From positions 372,001 through 436,000 of the forward strand of contig NZ_JBPJSQ010000006.1 of NCBI RefSeq assembly GCF_051192575.1: a stretch of DNA of 64,000 nucleotides. The letters run 5' to 3'. Origin of the DNA: Aestuariimicrobium soli. Its GTDB lineage: Bacteria; Actinomycetota; Actinomycetes; Propionibacteriales; Propionibacteriaceae. A program made the translations under genes and the position numbers. Under the pieces are notes generated by a model. It did not search any database, was not told where the DNA came from, and saw only the letters and a list, made by a program, of their open reading frames with translations. Within the stretch, counting starts at the first letter, position 1. The number at the start of each line of letters is the position of its first letter. Positions 43,695 through 51,227 of this stretch are shown piece by piece.

Positions 43695-43719
43695 GCGGCC
43701 CGCCTCGGCTCGGAGTGGC

Positions 43720-44034
43720 TCAGAGGCCCACCGGCCAGGGCGAGTCGTCGGCGTTGCGGGTCTTCACCACGACGCCCGGCTGCGACATCATGGCGCGGCG
43801 CTCGTCGCCACCATCGACGACGTGGGGCTGCTGCAGGTGGCGGGCGAGGGCCTCGTCCGACTCCCACTTCTCGACGAAACCGAGCACGTTGGGGTCGTCG
43901 GCGCCCTCCTGCAGGGCGTAGAGCAGGCAGCCCTCCTCGGCCTGGGTGGCGGCGGCCATCACCTCGAGGCGGCGCTTGAGCTCGTCGCGGTGTTCGGGGA
44001 TGGCGTGGAAGATGCACAGCACATTGATCGTCAT
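43720..44034 (-). CDS. Antibiotic biosynthesis monooxygenase-like (YgiN-type) small protein
   Basis: A 104-residue ferredoxin-like ABM-domain protein. The fold markers are INVLCIFHAIPEHRDELKRRLEVM, the GCLLYALQEGADDPN strand pair and the EKWESDEALARHLQQPHV helix, typical of YgiN-type quinol monooxygenases and related dimers. ATG at 44034 is chosen over 44043, since the GAGG ribosome site and a GGAT-type -10 lie just upstream. Substrate unknown. Confidence 0.85.
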   Translation of the reverse strand: MTINVLCIFHAIPEHRDELKRRLEVMAAATQAEEGCLLYALQEGADDPNVLGFVEKWESDEALARHLQQPHVVDGGDERRAMMSQPGVVVKTRNADDSPWPVGL

Positions 44035-44116
44035 GGTGCCCATCCTCGCCGATGTCGGGGACGAATCGGGGCCGCTCCGGGGTTCGGGCGGGCAACGCGC
44101 GACCTACCGTGGAGGC

Positions 44117-44497
44117 ATGATTGCTCGCTTCTGCATCAACGTCGTGGCCCTGCTCGCCGCCGTCTGGCTGGTGGGGGGCATCTGGCTGACCGGTGACACC
44201 CAGACCAAGGTGATCGCCGTCGCCATCGTGGCGGTCATCTTCGGAGTGGTGAATGCCCTGATCAAGCCGCTGTTGCAGGTGATCTCACTGCCGTTCATCA
44301 TTCTCACGCTGGGGTTGTTCTCGTTCGTGGTGAACGCGGCCATGCTGAAGCTCACCGGATGGGTGGCGGCCCAGGTCGGGCTCGGATTCCACGTGGGCTC
44401 GTGGGCGTCGGCGCTGTGGGGCGCGGTGATCGTGGCCCTCGCGAGTTGGGCGGCGGGCCTGGTGTTCACCGACGACCGCAAGCGCGGACGCGACTGA
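44117..44497 (+). CDS. Four-helix membrane protein of the YvlD/phage holin family IV type
   Basis: A 126-residue protein with four transmembrane helices; the block VNALIKPLLQVISLPFIILT is diagnostic for the Mycobacteriophage-D29/YvlD holin-like family. In cellular genomes these are small envelope proteins, not lysis genes, and no phage genes are near. GGAGG precedes the ATG and TACCGT lies six bases upstream as a possible -10 box. The palindromic element at 44529 follows. Confidence 0.88.
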   Translation: MIARFCINVVALLAAVWLVGGIWLTGDTQTKVIAVAIVAVIFGVVNALIKPLLQVISLPFIILTLGLFSFVVNAAMLKLTGWVAAQVGLGFHVGSWASALWGAVIVALASWAAGLVFTDDRKRGRD

Positions 44498-44528
44498 GCT
44501 GAGGGCGGCCACTCGTGCCGCGGGCACA

Positions 44529-44607
44529 CCGATCCGAAACGGCGTTACCCTGCGAGTTCTTGCCATGAGGTGGCTAGAACGCCCAGGGTAACGCCGTTAT
44601 GGATCGG
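44529..44607. repeat. Palindromic element, family copy 2 (79 bp)
   Basis: Arms 44529-44564 and 44573-44607 are near-perfect reverse complements, with a central GTTCTTGCCATGAGGTG shared almost exactly with the copy at 54799. It lies between the YvlD-like gene and the LysR promoter. Confidence 0.88.
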
Positions 44608-44731
44608 TTCGATCGGGGGAGGCGCGCTCGAGAGGGCCGTTCGGGGGCCAGCCGAGCCGAGGATCCCGCGTGGAGCCGGCCCGCCTCGAGCGAGGGAACC
44701 ATCGTCGCGCGACGGCATTCGCTCGATTTCG

Positions 44732-44746
44732 ATAACACAGGCTTAT
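44732..44746. promoter_or_regulatory. LysR-type box ATAA-N7-TTAT at the lysR promoter
   Basis: ATAACACAGGCTTAT, a dyad with the T-N11-A core. It overlaps the -10 box TAGAAT (44746-44751), which is six bases before the ATG, so binding would control the regulator's own gene. Confidence 0.65.
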
Positions 44747-44757
44747 AGAATGGGCGC

Positions 44758-45705
44758 ATGATTGACGCCGCCGGACTGCGCGTGATCCGCGCCATCGACG
44801 AGCACGGCAGCTTCACCGCCGCCGCCCTGCACCTCGGCTACTCCCAACCCGCCATCTCGCAGATGGTCAAGCGCCTCGAGCAGCGCCTCGGCACGGTGCT
44901 GGTCGAGCGCGTCGGACGAAGCGTGCGCCTCACCGAGGCCGGTCAGGTGCTGTCGCGCGCCGCCGTTCCCGTGATGTCGGCGCTGACCACCGCCGAGGAG
45001 GAGATCGCCGCCATCACCGGCCTGCGCTCGGGCCGGGTGAGGCTGATGGCCTTCCCGTCGAGCTCGGTGACCCTGGTGCCGCAGGCCCTGCGCCACGTGC
45101 GTCGGGAACACCCGGGTGTGCAGGTCACCTTCACCGAGGCCGAACCGCCCGAGTCCATCGCCGCGCTGCGTGCCGGCGAGTGCGATCTGGCGGTGGCCTT
45201 CTCCTACCCCGGCTCACCGGTCGGCCGCGGCGAAGATCTCGAGGACTTCGTCGTGCACCACCTGCTCACCGAGGAGGTGCGGGTCGCCCTGCCCCGCGAC
45301 CACGCGCTCGCCGACGAGAGTGTGGTGTCGATGGCCGACCTGGCCGACGAGGACTGGATCGCCGGCTGCCCGCGCTGCCGGGGGCACCTGCTGCAGGTGG
45401 CCAGCGACGCCGGCTTCCAGCCGAAGCTGTCGTTCGAGACCGAGGACTACGTGGCGGTTCAGGGGTTCGTCGCCGCCGGCCTCGGTGTGGCGCTGATCCC
45501 CGACCTGATCAGGCATTCCACCCACAACGACGACGTGGTGGTGAAGCCGCTGGCCGAGACGACCGTCCGCGAGATCCACGTGCTCACCACCGAGGATCTC
45601 GAGCGCGTGCCCGCGGTCGCCGCGACCCTTGACGCCCTGCGCTGCAATGCGTCCAAGGCGGTGCCATCCCGCGAGAAGCTGGCCCAGCAGGCCGTCAGCG
45701 GCTGA
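44758..45705 (+). CDS. LysR-family transcriptional regulator, candidate regulator of the sulfur operon
   Basis: A 315-residue LTTR: N-terminal winged HTH with GSFTAAALHLGYSQPAISQM, linker helix, then two-lobed effector domain (SGRVRLMAFPSSS onwards). The effector domain has a Cys pair in GCPRCRGHL that could sense redox or a thiol. It is transcribed toward the sulfur operon and its stop overlaps the cbiX stop by 11 bases. The same ATAA-N7-TTAT box occurs at its promoter and at the sulfite reductase promoter, so it is the natural candidate regulator of sulfate assimilation; inference. Confidence 0.9.
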   Translation: MIDAAGLRVIRAIDEHGSFTAAALHLGYSQPAISQMVKRLEQRLGTVLVERVGRSVRLTEAGQVLSRAAVPVMSALTTAEEEIAAITGLRSGRVRLMAFPSSSVTLVPQALRHVRREHPGVQVTFTEAEPPESIAALRAGECDLAVAFSYPGSPVGRGEDLEDFVVHHLLTEEVRVALPRDHALADESVVSMADLADEDWIAGCPRCRGHLLQVASDAGFQPKLSFETEDYVAVQGFVAAGLGVALIPDLIRHSTHNDDVVVKPLAETTVREIHVLTTEDLERVPAVAATLDALRCNASKAVPSREKLAQQAVSG

Positions 45706-46390
45706 GCTCGGCCCGGTACTGCTCGGCCCGGTACTGCTCGGCGACGGCCGCCACCAGGGCCGGGTGTGCGCCGATCGGGTCGGTGACGTCGGCCACCGCC
45801 CGGGCGAGATCGTGGAAGTACCCGGGAGCGAGCAGCAACCCGACGGCCACGGGGTCAGTCCCGCCGTCAGTCCCTGCCGAACTCAGCTGCGCCAGCCGCT
45901 CGGCGGCCGACACCTCGGCGGCGGCCAGCGCCACCGGCTCGACCACCCGACCGAGCCGCTCCGAGAGCCGCTCCGCGATCGCCGCCACCCGCTGCTGGGC
46001 GACGGGCATGCGCGAGCCGGCCCAGAGCAGGGCAATCGTCCGATCGTCGGACGACGAACCGACCAGCCGTTCGACGGCCCGCTCGGCGAGCGCCTCGATC
46101 AGCCCCGCTGAGTCCCCGACCGGAGCCAGCACCGTGGCCGCGGGATGGGCCGCGGCGGCTCGCGCCACGTCGACCTGCAGGTGGAAGCCGCCACCCACCA
46201 GCCACGGCACGATGACGGGTTCGTCCAGGCCGGCCACCACCTCGTCCAGACCGGGTTCGAGCACGTCGATCCAGCCGATCGTCACCGCCGCGCCGGTGGC
46301 CTCGGCGAGGGCACGGGCGACCGTAGCGGTCGTCCGTTGCCCCTCGTCGGAGCGGGTTCCGTGCGCGGCGATGACGATCGGACGGCTCAT
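45695..46390 (-). CDS. Sirohydrochlorin ferrochelatase-like CbiX/SirB protein
   Basis: Inserts iron (or cobalt) into sirohydrochlorin, the last step of siroheme synthesis. The 231-residue, two-lobed protein starts PIVIAAHGTRSDEG with the chelatase His, and has PWLVGGGFHLQVDV with the second metal His. Last gene of the sulfur operon; its ATG overlaps the TauE stop (ATGA). The final 12 residues contain two QYRAE repeats from a 15-bp DNA duplication. Sulfite reductase in the same operon needs siroheme, supporting the iron reading. Confidence 0.9.
   Translation of the reverse strand: MSRPIVIAAHGTRSDEGQRTTATVARALAEATGAAVTIGWIDVLEPGLDEVVAGLDEPVIVPWLVGGGFHLQVDVARAAAAHPAATVLAPVGDSAGLIEALAERAVERLVGSSSDDRTIALLWAGSRMPVAQQRVAAIAERLSERLGRVVEPVALAAAEVSAAERLAQLSSAGTDGGTDPVAVGLLLAPGYFHDLARAVADVTDPIGAHPALVAAVAEQYRAEQYRAELSR
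45706..45735. repeat. Two perfect 15-bp repeats at the cbiX 3' end
   Basis: GCTCGGCCCGGTACT at 45706 and 45721, encoding the duplicated QYRAE. Confidence 0.9.
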
Positions 46391-47352
46391 CGGGCCGTGA
46401 CCTCCTGGCCCTCGTCGGGGGCGGCGGCCTCGGCCAGCGAGGCCTGGAACAGTTCGGCCTCCAACTGCTCGGCCTCGGCGTTCTCGCGCTGCACCCGAGC
46501 CCGGTGACGCTGCACCGCGACACCGAGCACGAGCAGGCCAACGGCGCCCACCAGCGTCAGCACGATGGTGCGCAGGTCGGCGGCGACGCCACCGGCCTTG
46601 AGCAGAGTGCGCAGGTTGGTGACCACGATCAGCACACCCGCACCGGTGCCCAGCACCGCCGCGGGAAGCCGGCTCACCAGGAAGGCGGCGATCGGCGCGG
46701 CGACCAGGCCGCCGAGCAGCAGCGCCAGCACGAACCCGTAGTTGATGCCGGCCGTGCCCAGCCCGATCAGGAACCCGAGCGAGGCGAACAGCGTGACCAG
46801 GAACTCCGAGGTGTCGACCGAGCCGACCACGGTGCGCGGCTTGGTGCGACCGACCACCAGCAGGGTGGTGGTCGAGACCGGCCCCCAGCCTCCGCCTCCG
46901 GTGGCGTCGACGAAGCCGCCGACCAACCCGAGCGGGGTGAGGAAGCCGGTGTGCAGTCGACCGGGACGAATCACCTGGGCGTGCCCGGCGACCCGGACGA
47001 AGCGGCTCAGCAGGTACACGCCGAGCAGCAGCAACAGCCCCGACATGATCGGCGTGGCCGCCTCGGTCGAGAGTCGGGCCAGCACGGTGGCGCCGAGGAA
47101 CGCACCGATCGCGCCGGGGATGCCCAACCGCACGGTCAGCTTCCAGTCGACATTGCCGAACCGGTGGTGCGAGACGCCCGAGACGAGCGTGGTGCCGAGT
47201 TCGGCCAGATGCACCGAGGCCGACGCGGCGGCCGGCGTCAGGCCGGCGATCAACAGCAGTGAGGTCGAGGTGACGCCGTAGCCCATGCCGAGGGCTCCGT
47301 CGACGAGTTGGGCGATGAGGCCGACGATGGCCAGACCGATGAGTTTGCGCAT
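46387..47352 (-). CDS. TauE/SafE-family sulfite/anion exporter
   Basis: A 321-residue integral membrane protein with eight or nine helices and the duplicated TauE signature: QLVDGALGMGYGVTSTSLLL in the first half, GFVDATGGGGWGPVSTTTLL in the second. The charged C-terminal tail (about 275-321) is cytoplasmic. Inside the sulfur operon it may carry sulfate in or sulfite/sulfide-related anions out. ATG at 47352 follows GGAAGGAG. A 113-bp gap separates it from the upstream siroheme gene, with no promoter I can support. Confidence 0.9.
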   Translation of the reverse strand: MRKLIGLAIVGLIAQLVDGALGMGYGVTSTSLLLIAGLTPAAASASVHLAELGTTLVSGVSHHRFGNVDWKLTVRLGIPGAIGAFLGATVLARLSTEAATPIMSGLLLLLGVYLLSRFVRVAGHAQVIRPGRLHTGFLTPLGLVGGFVDATGGGGWGPVSTTTLLVVGRTKPRTVVGSVDTSEFLVTLFASLGFLIGLGTAGINYGFVLALLLGGLVAAPIAAFLVSRLPAAVLGTGAGVLIVVTNLRTLLKAGGVAADLRTIVLTLVGAVGLLVLGVAVQRHRARVQRENAEAEQLEAELFQASLAEAAAPDEGQEVTAR

Positions 47353-47465
47353 GGCAGGCTCCTTCCGGGAGCACAGGGTAAGCCGTGGGGCTCGAGAGTG
47401 TGGGGCCGTCCGCGAAGACCGGTTGTCGTGTTGTTCGGGGACGAGGTGCCGGGCCGGGGCGGGGC

Positions 47466-48002
47466 TCAGGCGACGTGTCGGGAGGCTGGGGTGCGACGGG
47501 GACTCAGGTCGACCCCGCCGGTACACAACATCGTGGCCACCGCGTCGCGCACGGCGACGGAGCGGCGGGGATCACCCCCACCGTGCACGGCCACCTGCAC
47601 GGTGCCGGTCGAGGTGGTGGTCGCGGTGCGGGCGGGCACGGCGGCGGTACCCAACGCCGAGCGCGACGCGACGATGCAGAACGTCTGCCGGTCCTCGGCA
47701 TCGTCGGCGACGGCGAGATCGACGTCGAGATCGCCCGTCGCGGCATGCACCAACCAGGCACCCTCGAGGTCGGCCGACCCGCGATAGGGCCGTTCGACCC
47801 AGCGGACGAGCCCCCGCTCCACCAGCTCGACCAGTTCGGGGGCCAACTCCGGGGCGATCACCAGCACCCGGGCGCCGTCGGCGAGGAAGCCCGCGGCGCG
47901 GCGGGCGGCGACTCGTCCGCCACCCACGAGCGTGACCCGGCGGCCCGCCAGGTCGAGCCACAACGGCGCGAGCTCGGGCTCGGTTCCCCCGGTGCGGACC
48001 AT
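47466..48002 (-). CDS. Precorrin-2 dehydrogenase (siroheme synthase N-terminal domain)
   Basis: A 178-residue NAD+-dependent enzyme oxidising precorrin-2 to sirohydrochlorin, equivalent to the N-terminal domain of CysG or to Met8/SirC. The dinucleotide loop is VTLVGGGRVAARRAAGFL. The methyltransferase half of CysG is absent, so uroporphyrinogen methylation must be encoded elsewhere; ferrochelation is probably done by the CbiX protein of this operon. ATG overlaps the cysN stop as TGATG. Confidence 0.88.
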   Translation of the reverse strand: MVRTGGTEPELAPLWLDLAGRRVTLVGGGRVAARRAAGFLADGARVLVIAPELAPELVELVERGLVRWVERPYRGSADLEGAWLVHAATGDLDVDLAVADDAEDRQTFCIVASRSALGTAAVPARTATTTSTGTVQVAVHGGGDPRRSVAVRDAVATMLCTGGVDLSPRRTPASRHVA

Positions 48003-49345
48003 CAGATGATCCAGTCTTGGGAGGCCTGGCTGCGCGCGGCGAGGTCGCGCTCGGCCTCGTCGGCGGCATCGGGGTCGCGGGCCTCGCGGATCATGCCGGC
48101 AGCCAGCGTCGATCCGTCACTCGGGTCGATCAGCAGGAAGGCCCCAGTGCGGCGGGAATCGCTGTACGGCTCGGCGACGACAGGGTTGGCCAGGCGCAGG
48201 CGCACTCGTCCGAGATCGTTGAGGCCGAGCGTGTCGGCCGGGCCGGTGACCAACGTGTCGAGGTCGAGCACGCCGGTGATGTCGTCGACCACCACCTGCG
48301 TGGTACGGGTGAGGTGCTTGAGCAGCAGCCTGGCCCGGGGGCGGAGCGGACGCTCCGAGAGCCAGCAGACGGTGGCGTCGAGATCGCGGGCGTTGACCGG
48401 CTGTTCGCCGCCGACCAGCACGTCGCCACGGGCGATGTCGATGTCGTCGGCCAGTTCGACCGCCACCGACAGGGGTGCGGTGGCGGTGGTGACCTCACGG
48501 TCTCCGATGGCGATCCCGGTGACGGTGGAGCGGCGCCCCGAGGGCAGCACCGTGATCGGGTCGCCGACCGACAGGCTGCCCTGCACGATCGGGCCGGCGT
48601 AACCGCGGTACTCGACGAACCGGGGGTCGCGGGCACCCTGCTGCGGACGAATCACCGTCTGCACGGGCAGGCGCACGTGCCGATCGGCGGCCAACTCCTC
48701 GGCCTCGATCGGCAACTGCTCCAGCAGGTGCAAGAGCGAGGGTCCGTCGTAGAAGGGGGTGCGCGACGACTCGTCCACCACGTTGTCGCCGGCCAGTGCC
48801 GAGACGGGAATGGTGTGCACGTTGGCGACCCCGAGCTGGGCGGCGAGCTCGCGCACCTGGGTGTCGACGGCGGCGAACTTCTCGGCCGAGTAGTCGACCA
48901 GGTCGATCTTGTTGACGGCGACGATCACGTGCGGCACCCGCAACAGTGCGGCCACCGCCAGATGACGCCGGGTCTGCTCGACGATGCCGTGGCGCACGTC
49001 GGCCAGCAGCACCACCACGTCGGCGGTGGACGACCCGGTCACCGTGTTGCGGGTGTACTGCACGTGGCCGGGGCAATCGGCGAGCACGAACGAGCGCTGC
49101 GCCGTGGCGAAGTAACGGTAGGCGACGTCGATGGTGATGCCCTGTTCGCGCTCGGCGCGCAACCCGTCGGTGAGCAGGGCGAGATCGGCGGCGGTGAGAC
49201 CGCGGTCACGACTGGCGCGCTCGACGGCCTCGAGCTGGTCGGCCATCACGGCCTTCGAGTCGTGCAACAGGCGCCCGACCAAGGTCGACTTGCCGTCGTC
49301 GACGCTGCCGGCCGTGGCCAGTCGCAGCAGGGTTGAGGTGCTCAT
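48002..49345 (-). CDS. cysN: Sulfate adenylyltransferase subunit 1 (GTPase)
   Basis: EF-Tu-like GTPase of 447 residues that drives APS formation with CysD. G1 loop GSVDDGKST at 14-22, G3 DCPGHVQY, G4 NKID. There is no APS-kinase (CysC) domain fused at the C-terminus, in line with an operon that reduces APS directly via the Fe-S CysH. Start overlaps the cysD stop (TGATG). Confidence 0.95.
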   Translation of the reverse strand: MSTSTLLRLATAGSVDDGKSTLVGRLLHDSKAVMADQLEAVERASRDRGLTAADLALLTDGLRAEREQGITIDVAYRYFATAQRSFVLADCPGHVQYTRNTVTGSSTADVVVLLADVRHGIVEQTRRHLAVAALLRVPHVIVAVNKIDLVDYSAEKFAAVDTQVRELAAQLGVANVHTIPVSALAGDNVVDESSRTPFYDGPSLLHLLEQLPIEAEELAADRHVRLPVQTVIRPQQGARDPRFVEYRGYAGPIVQGSLSVGDPITVLPSGRRSTVTGIAIGDREVTTATAPLSVAVELADDIDIARGDVLVGGEQPVNARDLDATVCWLSERPLRPRARLLLKHLTRTTQVVVDDITGVLDLDTLVTGPADTLGLNDLGRVRLRLANPVVAEPYSDSRRTGAFLLIDPSDGSTLAAGMIREARDPDAADEAERDLAARSQASQDWII

Positions 49346-50367
49346 CAGAAGTAACCCTCCTTCTTGCGGTCTTCCATGGCTGCCTCGGTGATGCGGTCAT
49401 CGGCGCGGGTGGCGCCGCGCTCCGACACGGTCGACAGGGCGGTCTCGCGCACGATGTCGTCGACGCTGGCGGCGTCGGACTCCACGGCACCGGTGCACGA
49501 CATGTCGCCCACCGTGCGGTAGCGCACGGTGCGGGTGACGACGGTCTCGTGGGCGCGAACGGTGTTGTGCTCGCCGACCGCCAACCACATGCCGTCGCGG
49601 CTGAACACCTCGCGCTCATGAGCGAAGTACAGGCTGGGCAACTCGATCTGCTCGCGCTCGATGTAGCGCCAGATGTCGAGCTCGGTCCAGTTCGACAGCG
49701 GGAACACGCGCACGTGCTCACCCGGACGATGCCTGGGGTTGAACAGGCTCCACAGTTCGGGGCGTTGACCGCGGGGATCCCACTGCCCGAACTCGTTGCG
49801 CAGGCTGACGATCCGCTCCTTGGCGCGCGCCTTCTCCTCGTCGCGGCGGGCACCCCCGAAGACCGCGTCGAAGCGGTGCTCGGCGATGGCGTCGAGCAGC
49901 GGCACGGTCTGCAGCGGGTTGCGGGTGCCGTCGGTGCGCTCGGTGAGGCGGCCGTCGTCCAGGTAGTCCTGCACGCGGGCGACCTCGAGCCTCAGCCCGA
50001 ACCGCTCAACCTGACGGTCGCGGTAGTCGAGCACCTCGGGAAAGTTGTGGCCGGTGTCGACGTGCAGCAACGTGATCGGCGGCTTGGCCGGGTAGTACGC
50101 CTTGAGGGCGACGTGCAGCAGCACCGCCGAGTCCTTGCCGCCCGAGAACAGGATCACCGGGCGCTCGAGCTCGGCCACCACCTCGCGGATCACGAGCATC
50201 GCCTCGGCCTCCAACAGGCCGAGGTTGTCGACGGGGGTCTCGAGGGCGCCCTCGCCGTCTCGGGTCGCCAGGTCGAGGGCGTCGAGCTGTCGGGTGCCAG
50301 TCACAGTCGCCGGGGTCACAGTCGCGGCGGTCACAGTCGTCGGGGTCACGGTCGTCGGGTTCCTCAC
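49345..50367 (-). CDS. cysD: Sulfate adenylyltransferase subunit 2
   Basis: PP-loop ATP pyrophosphatase making APS from sulfate and ATP. The PP-loop is LFSGGKDSAVLLH, with HVDTGHNFPE and the C-terminal GDMSCTGAV. The chosen GTG at 50367 overlaps the cysH stop (GTGA), giving 340 residues; the first 25 are a Val/Thr-rich segment encoded by four 15-bp repeats, each holding an in-frame GTG, and absent from ordinary CysD. Initiation at a later GTG is therefore possible. The core from LLEAEAMLVIREV on is of normal length. Confidence 0.93.
   Translation of the reverse strand: MRNPTTVTPTTVTAATVTPATVTGTRQLDALDLATRDGEGALETPVDNLGLLEAEAMLVIREVVAELERPVILFSGGKDSAVLLHVALKAYYPAKPPITLLHVDTGHNFPEVLDYRDRQVERFGLRLEVARVQDYLDDGRLTERTDGTRNPLQTVPLLDAIAEHRFDAVFGGARRDEEKARAKERIVSLRNEFGQWDPRGQRPELWSLFNPRHRPGEHVRVFPLSNWTELDIWRYIEREQIELPSLYFAHEREVFSRDGMWLAVGEHNTVRAHETVVTRTVRYRTVGDMSCTGAVESDAASVDDIVRETALSTVSERGATRADDRITEAAMEDRKKEGYF
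50300..50359. repeat. Four 15-bp tandem repeats at the cysD 5' end
   Basis: Units GTCACAGTCGYCGGG at 50300, 50315, 50330 and 50345 (plus strand). On the coding strand each begins with a possible GTG start. Confidence 0.92.
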
Positions 50368-51227
50368 AGGTGGATTCCGCACTCGGTCTTGGCCAGGCCG
50401 GCCCAACGGCCGGCGCGGGGGTCTTCGCCGGGGGCGACACGGCGGGTGCAGGGAGCGCAGCCGATGGACGGGTACCCCTCGCCCAGCAGCGGGTTCACCG
50501 GCACCTGATGTGCCTCGGCGTAGTCGATGACGTCGTCGAAGCTCCAGTAGGCCAGCGGGTTGATCTTCACCAGGCCGTGGCGCTCGTCGAAGCTCACCAG
50601 CGGGGTCGTGGCGCGGGTGGGGGCCTCGTCGCGGCGCACCCCGGTGAACCAGGCCTCGTAGCCCTGCAGTTCCTCGGCCAGCGGTTCGACCTTGCGCAGC
50701 TGGCAGCACAGGGCGGGGTCGCGGTCGTGAAGCTTCGGCCCGTACTCGGCGTCCTGCTCGGCGACGGTCTGCTTGGGCAGCACGTCGATGACCGTCACCG
50801 GCATGGCCAGCGGCAACTCGGCGCGCAGGCCACGGGTCTCGGGGAAGTGGTAGCCGGTCTCGAGGAACAGCGTGTCCACCCCCGGGATGGCGGCGCTCAC
50901 CAGGTGGGCGAGCACCGTGTCGGCGGCCATCGAGCAGGCCACCGCCACACGATGCCCGAAGGCCTCCGCGGCCCACGAGATGACCTCGTCGGCACCAGCT
51001 CGGGATCGTCCGCTGGGGTCGGCGAACAGCCGGTTGCCCGCGTCGGCGAGCGTGCGCAGTTCCTCGCGGCTGCGCTGGCGCTCGCGCGGTTCGGTGCGCA
51101 GCGACGCGAAGATGCCCTCGTGTTCGAAGCGCTGCGGCTGGGCCCACAGGGGGCGCTCGGTGACGGTGGCCGGTAGGTCGCGGGGGGTGGCCGGATGCGT
51201 CGGCGTCCGGAAGGGGGTGAGGGTCAT
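50364..51227 (-). CDS. cysH: APS reductase, iron-sulfur type (CysH)
   Basis: Reduces adenylylsulfate to sulfite, 287 residues. The PP-loop-like part is AVACSMAADTVLAHL. The four cysteines of a [4Fe-4S] cluster are visible as CCQLRK and, later, GCAPCTRR, which marks the APS-using (not PAPS) group; the C-terminal redox Cys is in TECGIHL. ATG at 51227 overlaps the sulfite reductase stop (ATGA). It precedes cysD and cysN in the operon, completing sulfate-to-sulfite conversion. Confidence 0.95.
   Translation of the reverse strand: MTLTPFRTPTHPATPRDLPATVTERPLWAQPQRFEHEGIFASLRTEPRERQRSREELRTLADAGNRLFADPSGRSRAGADEVISWAAEAFGHRVAVACSMAADTVLAHLVSAAIPGVDTLFLETGYHFPETRGLRAELPLAMPVTVIDVLPKQTVAEQDAEYGPKLHDRDPALCCQLRKVEPLAEELQGYEAWFTGVRRDEAPTRATTPLVSFDERHGLVKINPLAYWSFDDVIDYAEAHQVPVNPLLGEGYPSIGCAPCTRRVAPGEDPRAGRWAGLAKTECGIHL

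Noticed and set aside
44117..44497. Holin-like gene as a sign of a prophage
   Set aside because: No other phage gene is nearby and the YvlD-type family is widely chromosomal.
50300..50359. Regular repeats as a CRISPR-like array
   Set aside because: Units are contiguous 15-mers without spacers and lie inside cysD.
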